A DNA stretch of 18,107 bases from Deltaproteobacteria bacterium (GTDB taxonomy: Bacteria > Desulfobacterota > Desulfobacteria > Desulfobacterales > JAUVGT01), in NCBI GenBank assembly GCA_030593645.1, contig JAUVGT010000039.1, positions 1 to 18,107 of the forward strand, read 5' to 3'. Positions within the stretch are counted from its first letter, which is position 1, and every line of letters begins with the position of its first letter. The notes under the pieces are model-generated. The model was given only the letters and a program-made list of their open reading frames with translations. It did no database searches and was not told the DNA's origin. Shown here piece by piece: positions 7,140 to 15,696 of the stretch. Position numbers and translations under genes: made by a program.

Positions 7140-10100
7140 ATGATATGTCCAGAATGCGGGACCGAAAATAGAGTCAGGGCAAATTTTTGTAACAGGTGCG
7201 GTGGAGAACTGAGCCGGATTTGCCAAAATTGCAGTTCTGTAAATGATGGCAGTAATTTATTCTGTGATAAGTGCGGAACATATCTGAAAACCGGTGTTCA
7301 GGACGCTGATAATAAAGACCATTCGAGTGAATCCTCCGAAAATTCGTTCGAGTCTCCAGCAGTTTTTTCCGTTTATAAATCAAAAAAAGGAGAGCGGAAA
7401 TTCGTATCGGTTCTTTTTTCCGATCTGTCAGATTACACATCCGTAAGTAAAAAACAGGATCCTGAAGATGTTAAGGAACTGATGAGCCGGGTTTTTGGTG
7501 AGATCACACGGGTGATACACAAATATGACGGTTTTATCGAAAAGTTCATCGGTGATGCGGTGATGGCCATATTCGGGGGTACTACGGCTCATGAGGACGA
7601 TCCGATCAGGGCCATACTGGCCGCGCGTGAAATCCATGATGTTATACCGCAGATCAGTTCAGAGATCAAAAATCGGATCAATCAGCCCCTGGCCATGCAC
7701 ACGGGTATCAGTACCGGTCTTGTGGTTACCGGTGAAACCGACCAGAGCAGCGGTACTCACGGGTTTATCGGGAACACCATCATTAATGCCTCAAGACTCT
7801 GCTCATTTGCTGATTCAGGTGATATCGTCGTTGACCCGGATACCCATGTACGGTCCGTCGGTTTTTTTAATTATAAACAAGTCGAGTTTAATTCAAAAAA
7901 AGGCGAGGCCGAATTCAGGTTTGTATATCAAGTGTTGTCGTCCAAAAAGAATCCGAAAAAGAATTTTCGTTTTAAGGGCCTGAAAGCCGACTTGATCGGA
8001 CGTGAAGCAGAGGTTGAGGAACTCGACAGGGCGGTTGAGCGTCTTGTTGCCGGTCATGGCGGTATATTTACAGTAAATGGTGACGCGGGAACAGGGAAGA
8101 GCCGGCTGGTGGAAGAGTTCCGGGATTCACAGATGCCTGCAAATATTCAATGGTTCGAAGGGCACGCGTATTCGTATTCACAGAACATGCCTTATTCACT
8201 TCTGATCGATATATTAAACCGCTTTTTTAAAATCAGGGAAGATGATCCGCCGGACAAGGTCAGGAAAAACATCAGGCAGAACATCGGGAATTTAATTGGT
8301 GAGATCGATAGTGTAACCCGGTATATTATCCATCTTTATTCTCTGAATCAGCCCGAAAGCGAGGATATGGATCCTGAGTTCTGGCAGTCTCATATTAAGA
8401 AAGCTGTATTTACCCTATTTTCCCATATCGCAGAAAAAGCCCCGACCGTATTCTGTTTTGAGGATCTTCACTGGGCGGATCCTTCATCAATGGATCTTTT
8501 GCATTATATTCTGACCCGGTTTAATTATCCCGCACTTTTTCTTTGTGTATACCGGCCTTCATTCAGCCTGTTTAGCGGTCAGTATTCTGACTTTAAAGCC
8601 GCAGAGATTCCGTATTACGGGACCGAACTCCATGATCTTCCGCCCATCCAGACAGAAAAGATGGTCATGTCGCTTCTTAAGACCGAATCTATTCCATCGG
8701 ATTTGAAAGAATATATCAAAAAATCCGTGGGGAGAAATCCGTTTTACCTGGAAGAAGCCATTAACTCTCTGATTGAATCGGGGAGTCTTGTATTTGAAAA
8801 TAAAGAATGGAAATTGATTCGGGTTTTAGATGAAACAATCATGCCGGCATCAATCCAGGGGATTATATCCGCCAGGCTTGATCGCCTGGGGGTTGATACC
8901 AAACGTATCGCGCAGGAAGCGTCTGTAATCGGCAGGACGTTCAGGGATGAAATTCTCTCAAAAATAACCTCTGTACCAGGTTCTGTTGGCCGTCATCTGG
9001 AACAACTGGAGAGGATTGACATGATCCGGAAAAGGACATTGAATCATGAACCGGAGTACATATTTAAACATGTTCTGACCCAGGAAGCTATATATAAGGG
9101 GCTTCTCAGAAGGGACCGGAGTGAAATACACGGACGTATTGCAAAAGTACTAGAAATCCAGTTTGAAGACCGGCTCAGTGAATTTTATGAAACCCTGGCC
9201 TTTCATTTCAATGCAGGAGGATTTAAGGAAAAAAGCATAAAATACACGATTAAGTCAGGGGAGAAAAATCTTCAACTTTTCGCTCTGGACTCTGCACACC
9301 AGTATTTTAAGGAAGCGTATATCGCGATAAAAAATTATCCGAATAATATAACTGGGAAAAGGGAGAAACTCCTTGATCTGATATATCGATGGGCAATGAT
9401 TTTTCATCATCGTGGTGATTTTAGGGGAATGGAGAATTTGTTTAAATCCCATTTATCAATGGCTGAATCCCTTAATGATAATGAAAAAATAGGTGAATTT
9501 TACATGTGGCTCGGTCAGGCGCTTCAAATGAGGCTAAAAACAAATGAAAGTTATGGCTGCCTGTTAAAATCTTTCCGTCTTGGTGAAAAATTCAATGAAT
9601 TGCAGGTCATCGGATGGGCAACCGCCTATCTTCCTGTTGTGTCCGCCTTCCTGGGTTTACGTGAAGAGGCCAAGCAATTTGAAAATATTTCCCTAAGAAT
9701 ATGTGAAAGGCTTGAAACGGAACATTTTCTTTATATCCATTCAATAGCAGGTATCGGATACGTATGCTGGGTCAATGGTGATTGTAAAAGGGCTTATGAA
9801 ATGGGTTCGGTACTTCTTAAATTCGGTAAAGACAAATCAAATACCAGGGGTATCGTGTTGGGCTATCTCACCATCGGGCATAGTTATCTTATATCTGGTG
9901 ATTTTCCATCCGCATATAAGTACTATAAAAAATCAGCTGAGAATTCAGTGGACCCACTTCATTTTTCTTTTGCATCGACGATGCTCGGCGTATGCAATTT
10001 GGTTGAGGAACGATTCGATGAAGCCGAAGGTTACTTTGAAGAGGTGATCACATTCAGTAAAAAGTTTGGTCTTGAGGCGCTCGGGATTGTTGCAAGTATG

Positions 10101-10553
10101 TGGCAGGGTGTGATTATGATTAATAACGGTAAGATGGCGGCGGGTTTAAACATGATGAAAAACGCCCGAAAATACTTTATAAAAAATAAAATAAAATTTT
10201 TGATTTCTCTTTCATCCTTTACCTTTGGAAAAGTATTTTTTGAAATCGCATCAAGGAAAAAGAAACTGAATTTGAGTACTTTGATTAGAAATTCAATTTT
10301 TATAATTATGAATGCTCCCATTGCATTTCGAAAATCTGAACACTATCTTAAAAATTCTATCAGTATCGCAGAAGAGATTGGTGCAGGTGACGTTTTGGGT
10401 CAGGCACAGCTAACACTGGGGCTTTTATACAAGTTGAAAGGCAATAAAACAGACTTTGCTAGAAAAAATCTCTTCAAGGCAGTTGAGACGTTTAAATCAA
10501 ACGGCGCTGACAATTTTCGGCGTCAGGCTGAAGAAAGTATCATCGATTTATAA
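7140..10553 (+). CDS. Zinc-ribbon / class III nucleotide cyclase / AAA ATPase / TPR signalling protein (copy A)
   Basis: A 1137-residue cytoplasmic multidomain protein. Four CxxC pairs (C3/C6, C17/C20, C28/C31, C42/C45) form two zinc ribbons. A class III cyclase domain spans about 84-266: metal-binding aspartates D95 (LFSDLSDYT) and D139 (FIGDAVMAIFG), K135 at the position that usually favours ATP, and transition-state R219. The usual catalytic Asn position (R minus 4) is I215, with N216 beside it. An AAA_16/STAND-type ATPase follows, with Walker A GDAGTGKS (314-321) and Walker B VFCFEDLHWAD (D442). From about 700 to the end the protein is helical with TPR-like units near 714, 785, 903, 944 and 1086. 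Such proteins are thought to sense partners through the TPR and ATPase parts and control cAMP synthesis. The start is fixed by the zinc ribbon beginning at residue 3, but no Shine-Dalgarno is visible. It is the upstream member of a tandem pair. Confidence 0.9.
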   Translation: MICPECGTENRVRANFCNRCGGELSRICQNCSSVNDGSNLFCDKCGTYLKTGVQDADNKDHSSESSENSFESPAVFSVYKSKKGERKFVSVLFSDLSDYTSVSKKQDPEDVKELMSRVFGEITRVIHKYDGFIEKFIGDAVMAIFGGTTAHEDDPIRAILAAREIHDVIPQISSEIKNRINQPLAMHTGISTGLVVTGETDQSSGTHGFIGNTIINASRLCSFADSGDIVVDPDTHVRSVGFFNYKQVEFNSKKGEAEFRFVYQVLSSKKNPKKNFRFKGLKADLIGREAEVEELDRAVERLVAGHGGIFTVNGDAGTGKSRLVEEFRDSQMPANIQWFEGHAYSYSQNMPYSLLIDILNRFFKIREDDPPDKVRKNIRQNIGNLIGEIDSVTRYIIHLYSLNQPESEDMDPEFWQSHIKKAVFTLFSHIAEKAPTVFCFEDLHWADPSSMDLLHYILTRFNYPALFLCVYRPSFSLFSGQYSDFKAAEIPYYGTELHDLPPIQTEKMVMSLLKTESIPSDLKEYIKKSVGRNPFYLEEAINSLIESGSLVFENKEWKLIRVLDETIMPASIQGIISARLDRLGVDTKRIAQEASVIGRTFRDEILSKITSVPGSVGRHLEQLERIDMIRKRTLNHEPEYIFKHVLTQEAIYKGLLRRDRSEIHGRIAKVLEIQFEDRLSEFYETLAFHFNAGGFKEKSIKYTIKSGEKNLQLFALDSAHQYFKEAYIAIKNYPNNITGKREKLLDLIYRWAMIFHHRGDFRGMENLFKSHLSMAESLNDNEKIGEFYMWLGQALQMRLKTNESYGCLLKSFRLGEKFNELQVIGWATAYLPVVSAFLGLREEAKQFENISLRICERLETEHFLYIHSIAGIGYVCWVNGDCKRAYEMGSVLLKFGKDKSNTRGIVLGYLTIGHSYLISGDFPSAYKYYKKSAENSVDPLHFSFASTMLGVCNLVEERFDEAEGYFEEVITFSKKFGLEALGIVASMWQGVIMINNGKMAAGLNMMKNARKYFIKNKIKFLISLSSFTFGKVFFEIASRKKKLNLSTLIRNSIFIIMNAPIAFRKSEHYLKNSISIAEEIGAGDVLGQAQLTLGLLYKLKGNKTDFARKNLFKAVETFKSNGADNFRRQAEESIIDL

Positions 10554-10876
10554 AATTAAGATGACTTTTTGTAACCGTTTTTATCAAGTATTTGAGAATA
10601 ACGACGTTTGGAAAATAATCAGCATCCAATAACCGGAAGCATTATGAATGGTTCTGGATATACTGGAGTTATAAAAATAATCGATTGCCGATAAAGCATC
10701 TAAAAATGGATGAATAAGAATAAAATAGCCGTCTGATTTGATGATGTCCTTCAATGGACTGAACGGGTTTAAATAATCCTCCATTATTATTTAGGATGTC
10801 TGGCAGCTCACCTTCATACATATTTAATATATGTTGTTGATTTAAATACTCTTTTATTTTAAATAACAGAATAGTT
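10554..10876. other. Intergenic region between the cyclase paralogues
   Basis: This 323-bp gap has no plus-strand gene. On the minus strand, 10584-10784 is open for 66 codons from an ATG preceded by no strong ribosome-binding site; its peptide (for example SDGYFILIHPFLDAL) vaguely recalls the late strands of a methyltransferase, too weakly to call. No terminator follows copy A, so read-through into copy B is possible. ACATAT-TTAAT-ATATGT (10818-10834) is a perfect 6-bp inverted repeat. TTGATT (10837-10842) could be a -35 box with a weak TTAAAT (10859-10864) as -10; this would leave a leader of only about 6 nt. Confidence 0.4.
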
Positions 10877-13800
10877 ATGAAATGCCCTGAATGCGAATAT
10901 GAAAATCGGGATAAAGCCGAATCTTGCGAAGGATGCGGCATTGAGATCAAGAGGATATGCTGGAGCTGCGGGAAAACAAACGCTATTAGGAGCATTTACT
11001 GTGATAAATGCGGGACACTCCTGATACAAGATGTTCAGACCGGTAATGAAAGAAATGAATCTTCCGAAAATTACCCTCACACATCCGAAGTCCTTATAGT
11101 CTATAAATCAAAAAAGGGTGAGCGAAAATTCGTATCAGTTCTTTTTTCCGACTTGTCAGATTACACATCCGTAAGCAAAAAGCAGGATCCTGAAGATGTT
11201 AAGGAACTGATGAGCCGAATTTTTGGTGAGATCACACGGGTCATATACAAATATGACGGATTTATCGAAAAGTTCATCGGTGATGCGGTGATGGCCATAT
11301 TCGGCGCTACTCAGGCCCATGAGGATGATCCGATTAGGGCCATACTGGCCGCGCGTGAAATCCATGACGTTATACCGAGGATTAATTCGGAGATCCAGAA
11401 CCCGATCAATCACCCCCTGGCCATGCACACGGGTATCAGCACCGGTCTTGTGGTTACCGGAGAAGCCGATCATAGCAGCGGTACACACGGATTTATCGGG
11501 AACACCATCATAAATGCCTCCAGACTTTGTTCCTTTGCTGATTCTGGTAATATCATCGTAGACCCGGATACCTATGTACGGTCCGGCGGTTTTTTTAATT
11601 ATAAACAAATCGAGTTTATTTCAAAAAAAGACGAGGTTGAATTCAAGTTTGTATATCAAGTTCTGTCGACCAAAAAGAATCCGAAAAAGACCTTACGTTT
11701 CCAAGGCCTGAAAGCGGATTTGATCGGGCGTGAAGAAGAACTTGAAGAACTCAATAAAGCGGTTGAACGTCTTAAAGACGGTTCTGGCAGTATGTTTTCC
11801 CTAAAGGGAAACGCCGGCACAGGCAAGAGCCGGCTTGTGGAAGAGTTTCGTGACTCATCGGTGCTTGGTGATATTCAATGGTTTGAGGGACATGCGTATT
11901 CATACTCACAGAACATGCCATATTCACTCCTGATAGATATATTAAACCGCTTTTTTAAAATCAAGGAAGATGATCCACCGAACAAGGTCAGAGAAAACAT
12001 CAGACAATACATAGAGGATCTGATTGATGAAGCCGATGATGTGATCCGCTATATTGACCGGCTCTATTTCATGAACCAGCCGAATGACGGGGATATGGAT
12101 CCTGAGTTTTGGAAATCCCATATTAAGACAGCGGTATTTACCTTATTTTCCCATATTGCTGAAAAAGCTCCAACAGTATTTTGTTTTGAAGATCTTCATT
12201 GGGCAGACCCTTCATCAATGAACCTGTTGTATTATATTCTGGCCCGGTTTGATTCTCCAGCACTTTTACTTTGTGTTTATCGGCCTTCGTTTAGCCTGTT
12301 TGCCGGGCAGTTTTCTGACTTTAAAACCGCAGATATTCCGCATTACGAGATTGAGCTTCATGATCTTCTGCCCGTGCAGACAGAAAAGATGGTCATGTCG
12401 CTTCTTAAGACCGAATCTATTCCATCGGATCTTAAAGAATATATAGAAAAATCCGTGGGGAGAAATCCGTTTTATCTGGAAGAAGCAATTAACTCCCTGA
12501 TTGAATCGGGGAATCTTGTATTTGAAATTACTGAATGGAGATTGGTCCGAATTTTAGATGAAATAATCATGCCGGCATCGATCCAGGGTATTATATCCGC
12601 CAGGCTTGACCGTCTGGGGAGTGATACCAAACATATCGTTCAGGAAGCATCTGTGATCGGAAGAACTTTCAGGCATGAGATTCTTTCAAAAATAACATCT
12701 GAAAAAAGTTCTATTGACAGTCATCTGGAGCACCTGGAGAGAATCGGATTGATCCGCATAAGATTACTGAATAATGAACCGATATATATATTTAAACATA
12801 TTCTAACCCAGGAGGCAATTTACAATGGTTTATTAAAAAGTGATCGCCGTGAAATACACAGGTGTATCGCAAGAGTCTTAGAAGAAAATTATGCTGACAG
12901 GTTGGGTGAGTATTATGAAACACTGGCCTATCATTACAAACATGGCGAATCAGAAAAAGAAACCATCCTATACCTTACCCTATCAGGCGAAAAAAGCTTG
13001 GAACATCATTCTCTCGATGCCGCACACAAGTACTTTATGGAGGCTTATAACTACCTGATCAATTCTTCGGATGATAAGAAGGATCAATTTATTCTTGATC
13101 TTATTCTTCGATGGTCCATGATATTTCATCATCGCGGTGATTTTAAAGGAATGGAAAGGCTGCTCAGGACCCACCAGGAAATGGCCGAATCAAGCGGGGA
13201 TTATGAAAAACTGGGCGAATTTTATATGTGGCTCGGGCAGGCACTTCATCTGAGATTGAAAACAAATGAAAGTTACAGATATCTTATTAAATCAGTAAAA
13301 CTTGGAGAAAAGTATAATGAAATTCGGGTGATTGCCTGGGCCGCCGCCTATCTTCCGAGTGTGTGCTCTTTCCTGGGTATGCCCGAAGAGGTAGACCGTT
13401 ATAAAGAGATAGCCCTGAAAGTCTGCATGATGATAGAATCTGACCATTTTCTGCATATCCAGACAATGGCAAGTATTGGATTTGCATGCTGGGCAAAAGG
13501 TGACTGTAAAAATGCGCTAGAGACAGGCAGTGCCTTGCTGGAATTCGGAAAAGAAAAATCGAACACCCGGAGTATCGCGATCGGCTACCTTAACATCGGT
13601 CACAGCTATTTGACAGCAGGTGATTTTTTGTCCGCTTACACAAACTATCAATTGTCGGTGGACACTTCGGCAGATCCATTTCATTTTTCTCTGGCTTCAG
13701 TTATGCTGGGTATATGTCTTCTTCTTGAAAAGAGAACTGAAAAAGCTGAAGAGATATTTAAAAAAGTATTGGATTTTTCAATTGGGCACGGCCTTGAAGC

Positions 13801-14272
13801 AGTAGACTATACCGCCTATTTGCACTTGGGTGCTGCATTGATTTCCAATGGAGAAATGACACGCGGAATGAAACTGGTCAAAAGAGCTCATGAAAAATTT
13901 GTTAAAGAAGATTTGAAATTTTTTATTGCTTTGTCATCATATATACTTGGGAAATTACATCTTGAATTTGTCCTAAAAAATGAACCAGTCCCAACACTGG
14001 TCATTATAAAAAACATACCTTTTTTGCTAAAAAACCTCCCATTTGCTTCACGAAAAGCTGAGCGGTATTTAACGAGAGCTATAGAGATTGCAGAGGAAAT
14101 TGAAGCATACGGGATATTGGGGCAAGCTTATCTGGATATGGGTTTACTCAAACAGAAGAAGAGAAAAACCGCTTTGGCAAAGGATTTTCTTCGTAAATCA
14201 ATCGATACATTTGAAATATGCAGTGCGAATTTTTTTCAAAAAATCGCAGAAGATGCGCTTGCTGAGCTATAG
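10877..14272 (+). CDS. Zinc-ribbon / class III nucleotide cyclase / AAA ATPase / TPR signalling protein (copy B)
   Basis: A 1131-residue paralogue of the gene immediately upstream, with the same domain order. Zinc ligands sit at identical positions (C3/C6, C17/C20, C28/C31, C42/C45), although the residues between them are only about half conserved. The cyclase domain has D92 and D136 as metal ligands, K132 at the base-selecting position, R216, and Ile 212 at the usual Asn position, as in copy A. By hand count it differs from copy A at 23 of about 199 residues across the cyclase region. Walker A is GNAGTGKS with K317; Walker B is FCFEDLHWAD. The TPR half is much more divergent but ends with the segment common in this family (FLLKNLPFASRKAERYL, then LGQAYLDMGLL). 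Like copy A it has no visible Shine-Dalgarno. The pair may share regulation through different sensory C-termini; partners are unknown. It converges with the radical SAM operon. Confidence 0.9.
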   Translation: MKCPECEYENRDKAESCEGCGIEIKRICWSCGKTNAIRSIYCDKCGTLLIQDVQTGNERNESSENYPHTSEVLIVYKSKKGERKFVSVLFSDLSDYTSVSKKQDPEDVKELMSRIFGEITRVIYKYDGFIEKFIGDAVMAIFGATQAHEDDPIRAILAAREIHDVIPRINSEIQNPINHPLAMHTGISTGLVVTGEADHSSGTHGFIGNTIINASRLCSFADSGNIIVDPDTYVRSGGFFNYKQIEFISKKDEVEFKFVYQVLSTKKNPKKTLRFQGLKADLIGREEELEELNKAVERLKDGSGSMFSLKGNAGTGKSRLVEEFRDSSVLGDIQWFEGHAYSYSQNMPYSLLIDILNRFFKIKEDDPPNKVRENIRQYIEDLIDEADDVIRYIDRLYFMNQPNDGDMDPEFWKSHIKTAVFTLFSHIAEKAPTVFCFEDLHWADPSSMNLLYYILARFDSPALLLCVYRPSFSLFAGQFSDFKTADIPHYEIELHDLLPVQTEKMVMSLLKTESIPSDLKEYIEKSVGRNPFYLEEAINSLIESGNLVFEITEWRLVRILDEIIMPASIQGIISARLDRLGSDTKHIVQEASVIGRTFRHEILSKITSEKSSIDSHLEHLERIGLIRIRLLNNEPIYIFKHILTQEAIYNGLLKSDRREIHRCIARVLEENYADRLGEYYETLAYHYKHGESEKETILYLTLSGEKSLEHHSLDAAHKYFMEAYNYLINSSDDKKDQFILDLILRWSMIFHHRGDFKGMERLLRTHQEMAESSGDYEKLGEFYMWLGQALHLRLKTNESYRYLIKSVKLGEKYNEIRVIAWAAAYLPSVCSFLGMPEEVDRYKEIALKVCMMIESDHFLHIQTMASIGFACWAKGDCKNALETGSALLEFGKEKSNTRSIAIGYLNIGHSYLTAGDFLSAYTNYQLSVDTSADPFHFSLASVMLGICLLLEKRTEKAEEIFKKVLDFSIGHGLEAVDYTAYLHLGAALISNGEMTRGMKLVKRAHEKFVKEDLKFFIALSSYILGKLHLEFVLKNEPVPTLVIIKNIPFLLKNLPFASRKAERYLTRAIEIAEEIEAYGILGQAYLDMGLLKQKKRKTALAKDFLRKSIDTFEICSANFFQKIAEDALAEL

Positions 14273-14274
14273 CT

Positions 14275-14303
14275 TGGGTTAATCACCAATCTCTTCAAAC
14301 CCA
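14275..14303. terminator. Weak hairpin between convergent genes
   Basis: TGGGTT (14275-14280) and AACCCA (14298-14303) are perfect 6-bp complements around a 17-nt loop in the 41-bp gap between copy B and the convergent radical SAM gene. There is no strong T run on either side. It could act as a poor bidirectional terminator. Confidence 0.25.
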
Positions 14304-14313
14304 CCTCCCTTTT

Positions 14314-15696
14314 CTAATCAGATGTCTGTGAAAATCTATCTAATGTGGAAGAAATAAAAATTGGATTTTCTTCATCCGTATTCTCATTAAAGAGTTTGAA
14401 GTAACGATGGTTCGATAAGTTAAGTCCCCAGAATTCAATGGCATTGTCTAACATTTTTCGCGGGTTCAGGTTATAGAAAAAATGGTTTTTGGAATACCTC
14501 TTTATCATGGATGAATATAAATAAAATTGTTTTCCCACATGGTTGTGGCCCTTGATCAGCTGATGGGGGGTCATGTTTTTTGGAGTAAATACGACATCGT
14601 CTGAAGAATATTTTGACCAATCCCGGGTAATCAGTCTTCCCTGTTTTTCCATGCGCTTGTATAATGGTGTACCCGGATAAGGTGTGAGAATGCTACATGA
14701 AACTCCTGTCAATCCGATTTCAATTGCTCCGTGAAGATTGGCTTCAAAGGAATCCAGGGTATCTTCATCAAAACCGAATACCATCCCGCTGATAACGGCG
14801 ATCCCGTTATCTCGAAACAACCGAATGTCCTTTTTATAGTGTTCAACCTTGTTAAATCCTTTGTTGGTTCCCTTTAAACTGTTAGATGAAAAACTTTCAA
14901 GACCCACAAACAAACCACCTAACCCGCTTTTAGCCGCAAGCCGGACCAGCTCTTTGGACTTGGCCATAGTGATTGTGGCTTGACTATACCAGCGTTTTTT
15001 GAGTGGAGCCAGTTCAATAAACAGTTTTTTTGCCCATTGCGGATCTCCGATTATATTGTCATCCCAGAAAACAATGTGGCGGTTGGGTATTTTTTCGACT
15101 TCTTCAACAACATCACGGACCGGTCGGGTTCTGAACGTCGGGTATATATTGCGAAGTGAACAAAAATCACAAGAGAACGGACAGCCGCGGCTGGCCTGAA
15201 CCACCTGCGGTACAATGTATTTTTTTGGATCGAGCAGATCCCAGCGGGGTCTGGGAAGTTTTTCCAATGGCAGGGGTTTTTTATTGCGATAGATCTGTTT
15301 CAGTCGGTCATTCTTCCAATCTCGCAGTGCCTTCGGCCACAGTAGATCACCTTCACCGATTATCACGGCATCCGCAAAATTTATGGCTTCCCCGGGTAGT
15401 GAAGACACATGGGGTCCCCCCAGGATTACGGTTTGCCCGCGATCCCGGAAAATCTTGGAAAGCTCATAGGCCCTGTTTATAAAAGGCGTAACGGCTGTGA
15501 TTCCAATCACGTCCCCGTTTATCTTGTCAGTGTCTAATGGAGCAGCAATTTCATCATAGATCTCAACATCAAATTCCGGCGGGGTACATGCCGCGATATA
15601 AGGCATGGTCAGCTGTGCCGGCTTAAAGAAACCTCCATTGCTTTTTCTAACTATCTTGTAGTTCGCGTGAATGGGTTGTATGAGTGATATTTTCAT
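14314..15696 (-). CDS. B12-binding-domain-type radical SAM protein (second gene of operon)
   Basis: A 460-residue protein with an N-terminal cobalamin-binding-like Rossmann domain (about 1-135; MKISLIQP, VILGGPHVSSLP at 90-101, IIGEGD) and a radical SAM barrel whose 4Fe-4S ligands are C172, C176 and C179 in RGCPFSCDFC. FVGLES and ILTPYPGTPLY are typical later barrel motifs; the C-terminal part resembles DUF4070. The B12 domain has no DxHxxG lower-ligand motif, as in many of this class. Such enzymes catalyse radical methylations, rearrangements or ring chemistry; the substrate cannot be inferred. The frame stays open to 15864, but ATG at 15696 is the better start because MKISLIQP matches the paralogue start MRILLIQP. 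It therefore overlaps the upstream gene by 50 bp, with only a weak GAAAG upstream, suggesting translational coupling. Confidence 0.88.
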   Translation of the reverse strand: MKISLIQPIHANYKIVRKSNGGFFKPAQLTMPYIAACTPPEFDVEIYDEIAAPLDTDKINGDVIGITAVTPFINRAYELSKIFRDRGQTVILGGPHVSSLPGEAINFADAVIIGEGDLLWPKALRDWKNDRLKQIYRNKKPLPLEKLPRPRWDLLDPKKYIVPQVVQASRGCPFSCDFCSLRNIYPTFRTRPVRDVVEEVEKIPNRHIVFWDDNIIGDPQWAKKLFIELAPLKKRWYSQATITMAKSKELVRLAAKSGLGGLFVGLESFSSNSLKGTNKGFNKVEHYKKDIRLFRDNGIAVISGMVFGFDEDTLDSFEANLHGAIEIGLTGVSCSILTPYPGTPLYKRMEKQGRLITRDWSKYSSDDVVFTPKNMTPHQLIKGHNHVGKQFYLYSSMIKRYSKNHFFYNLNPRKMLDNAIEFWGLNLSNHRYFKLFNENTDEENPIFISSTLDRFSQTSD

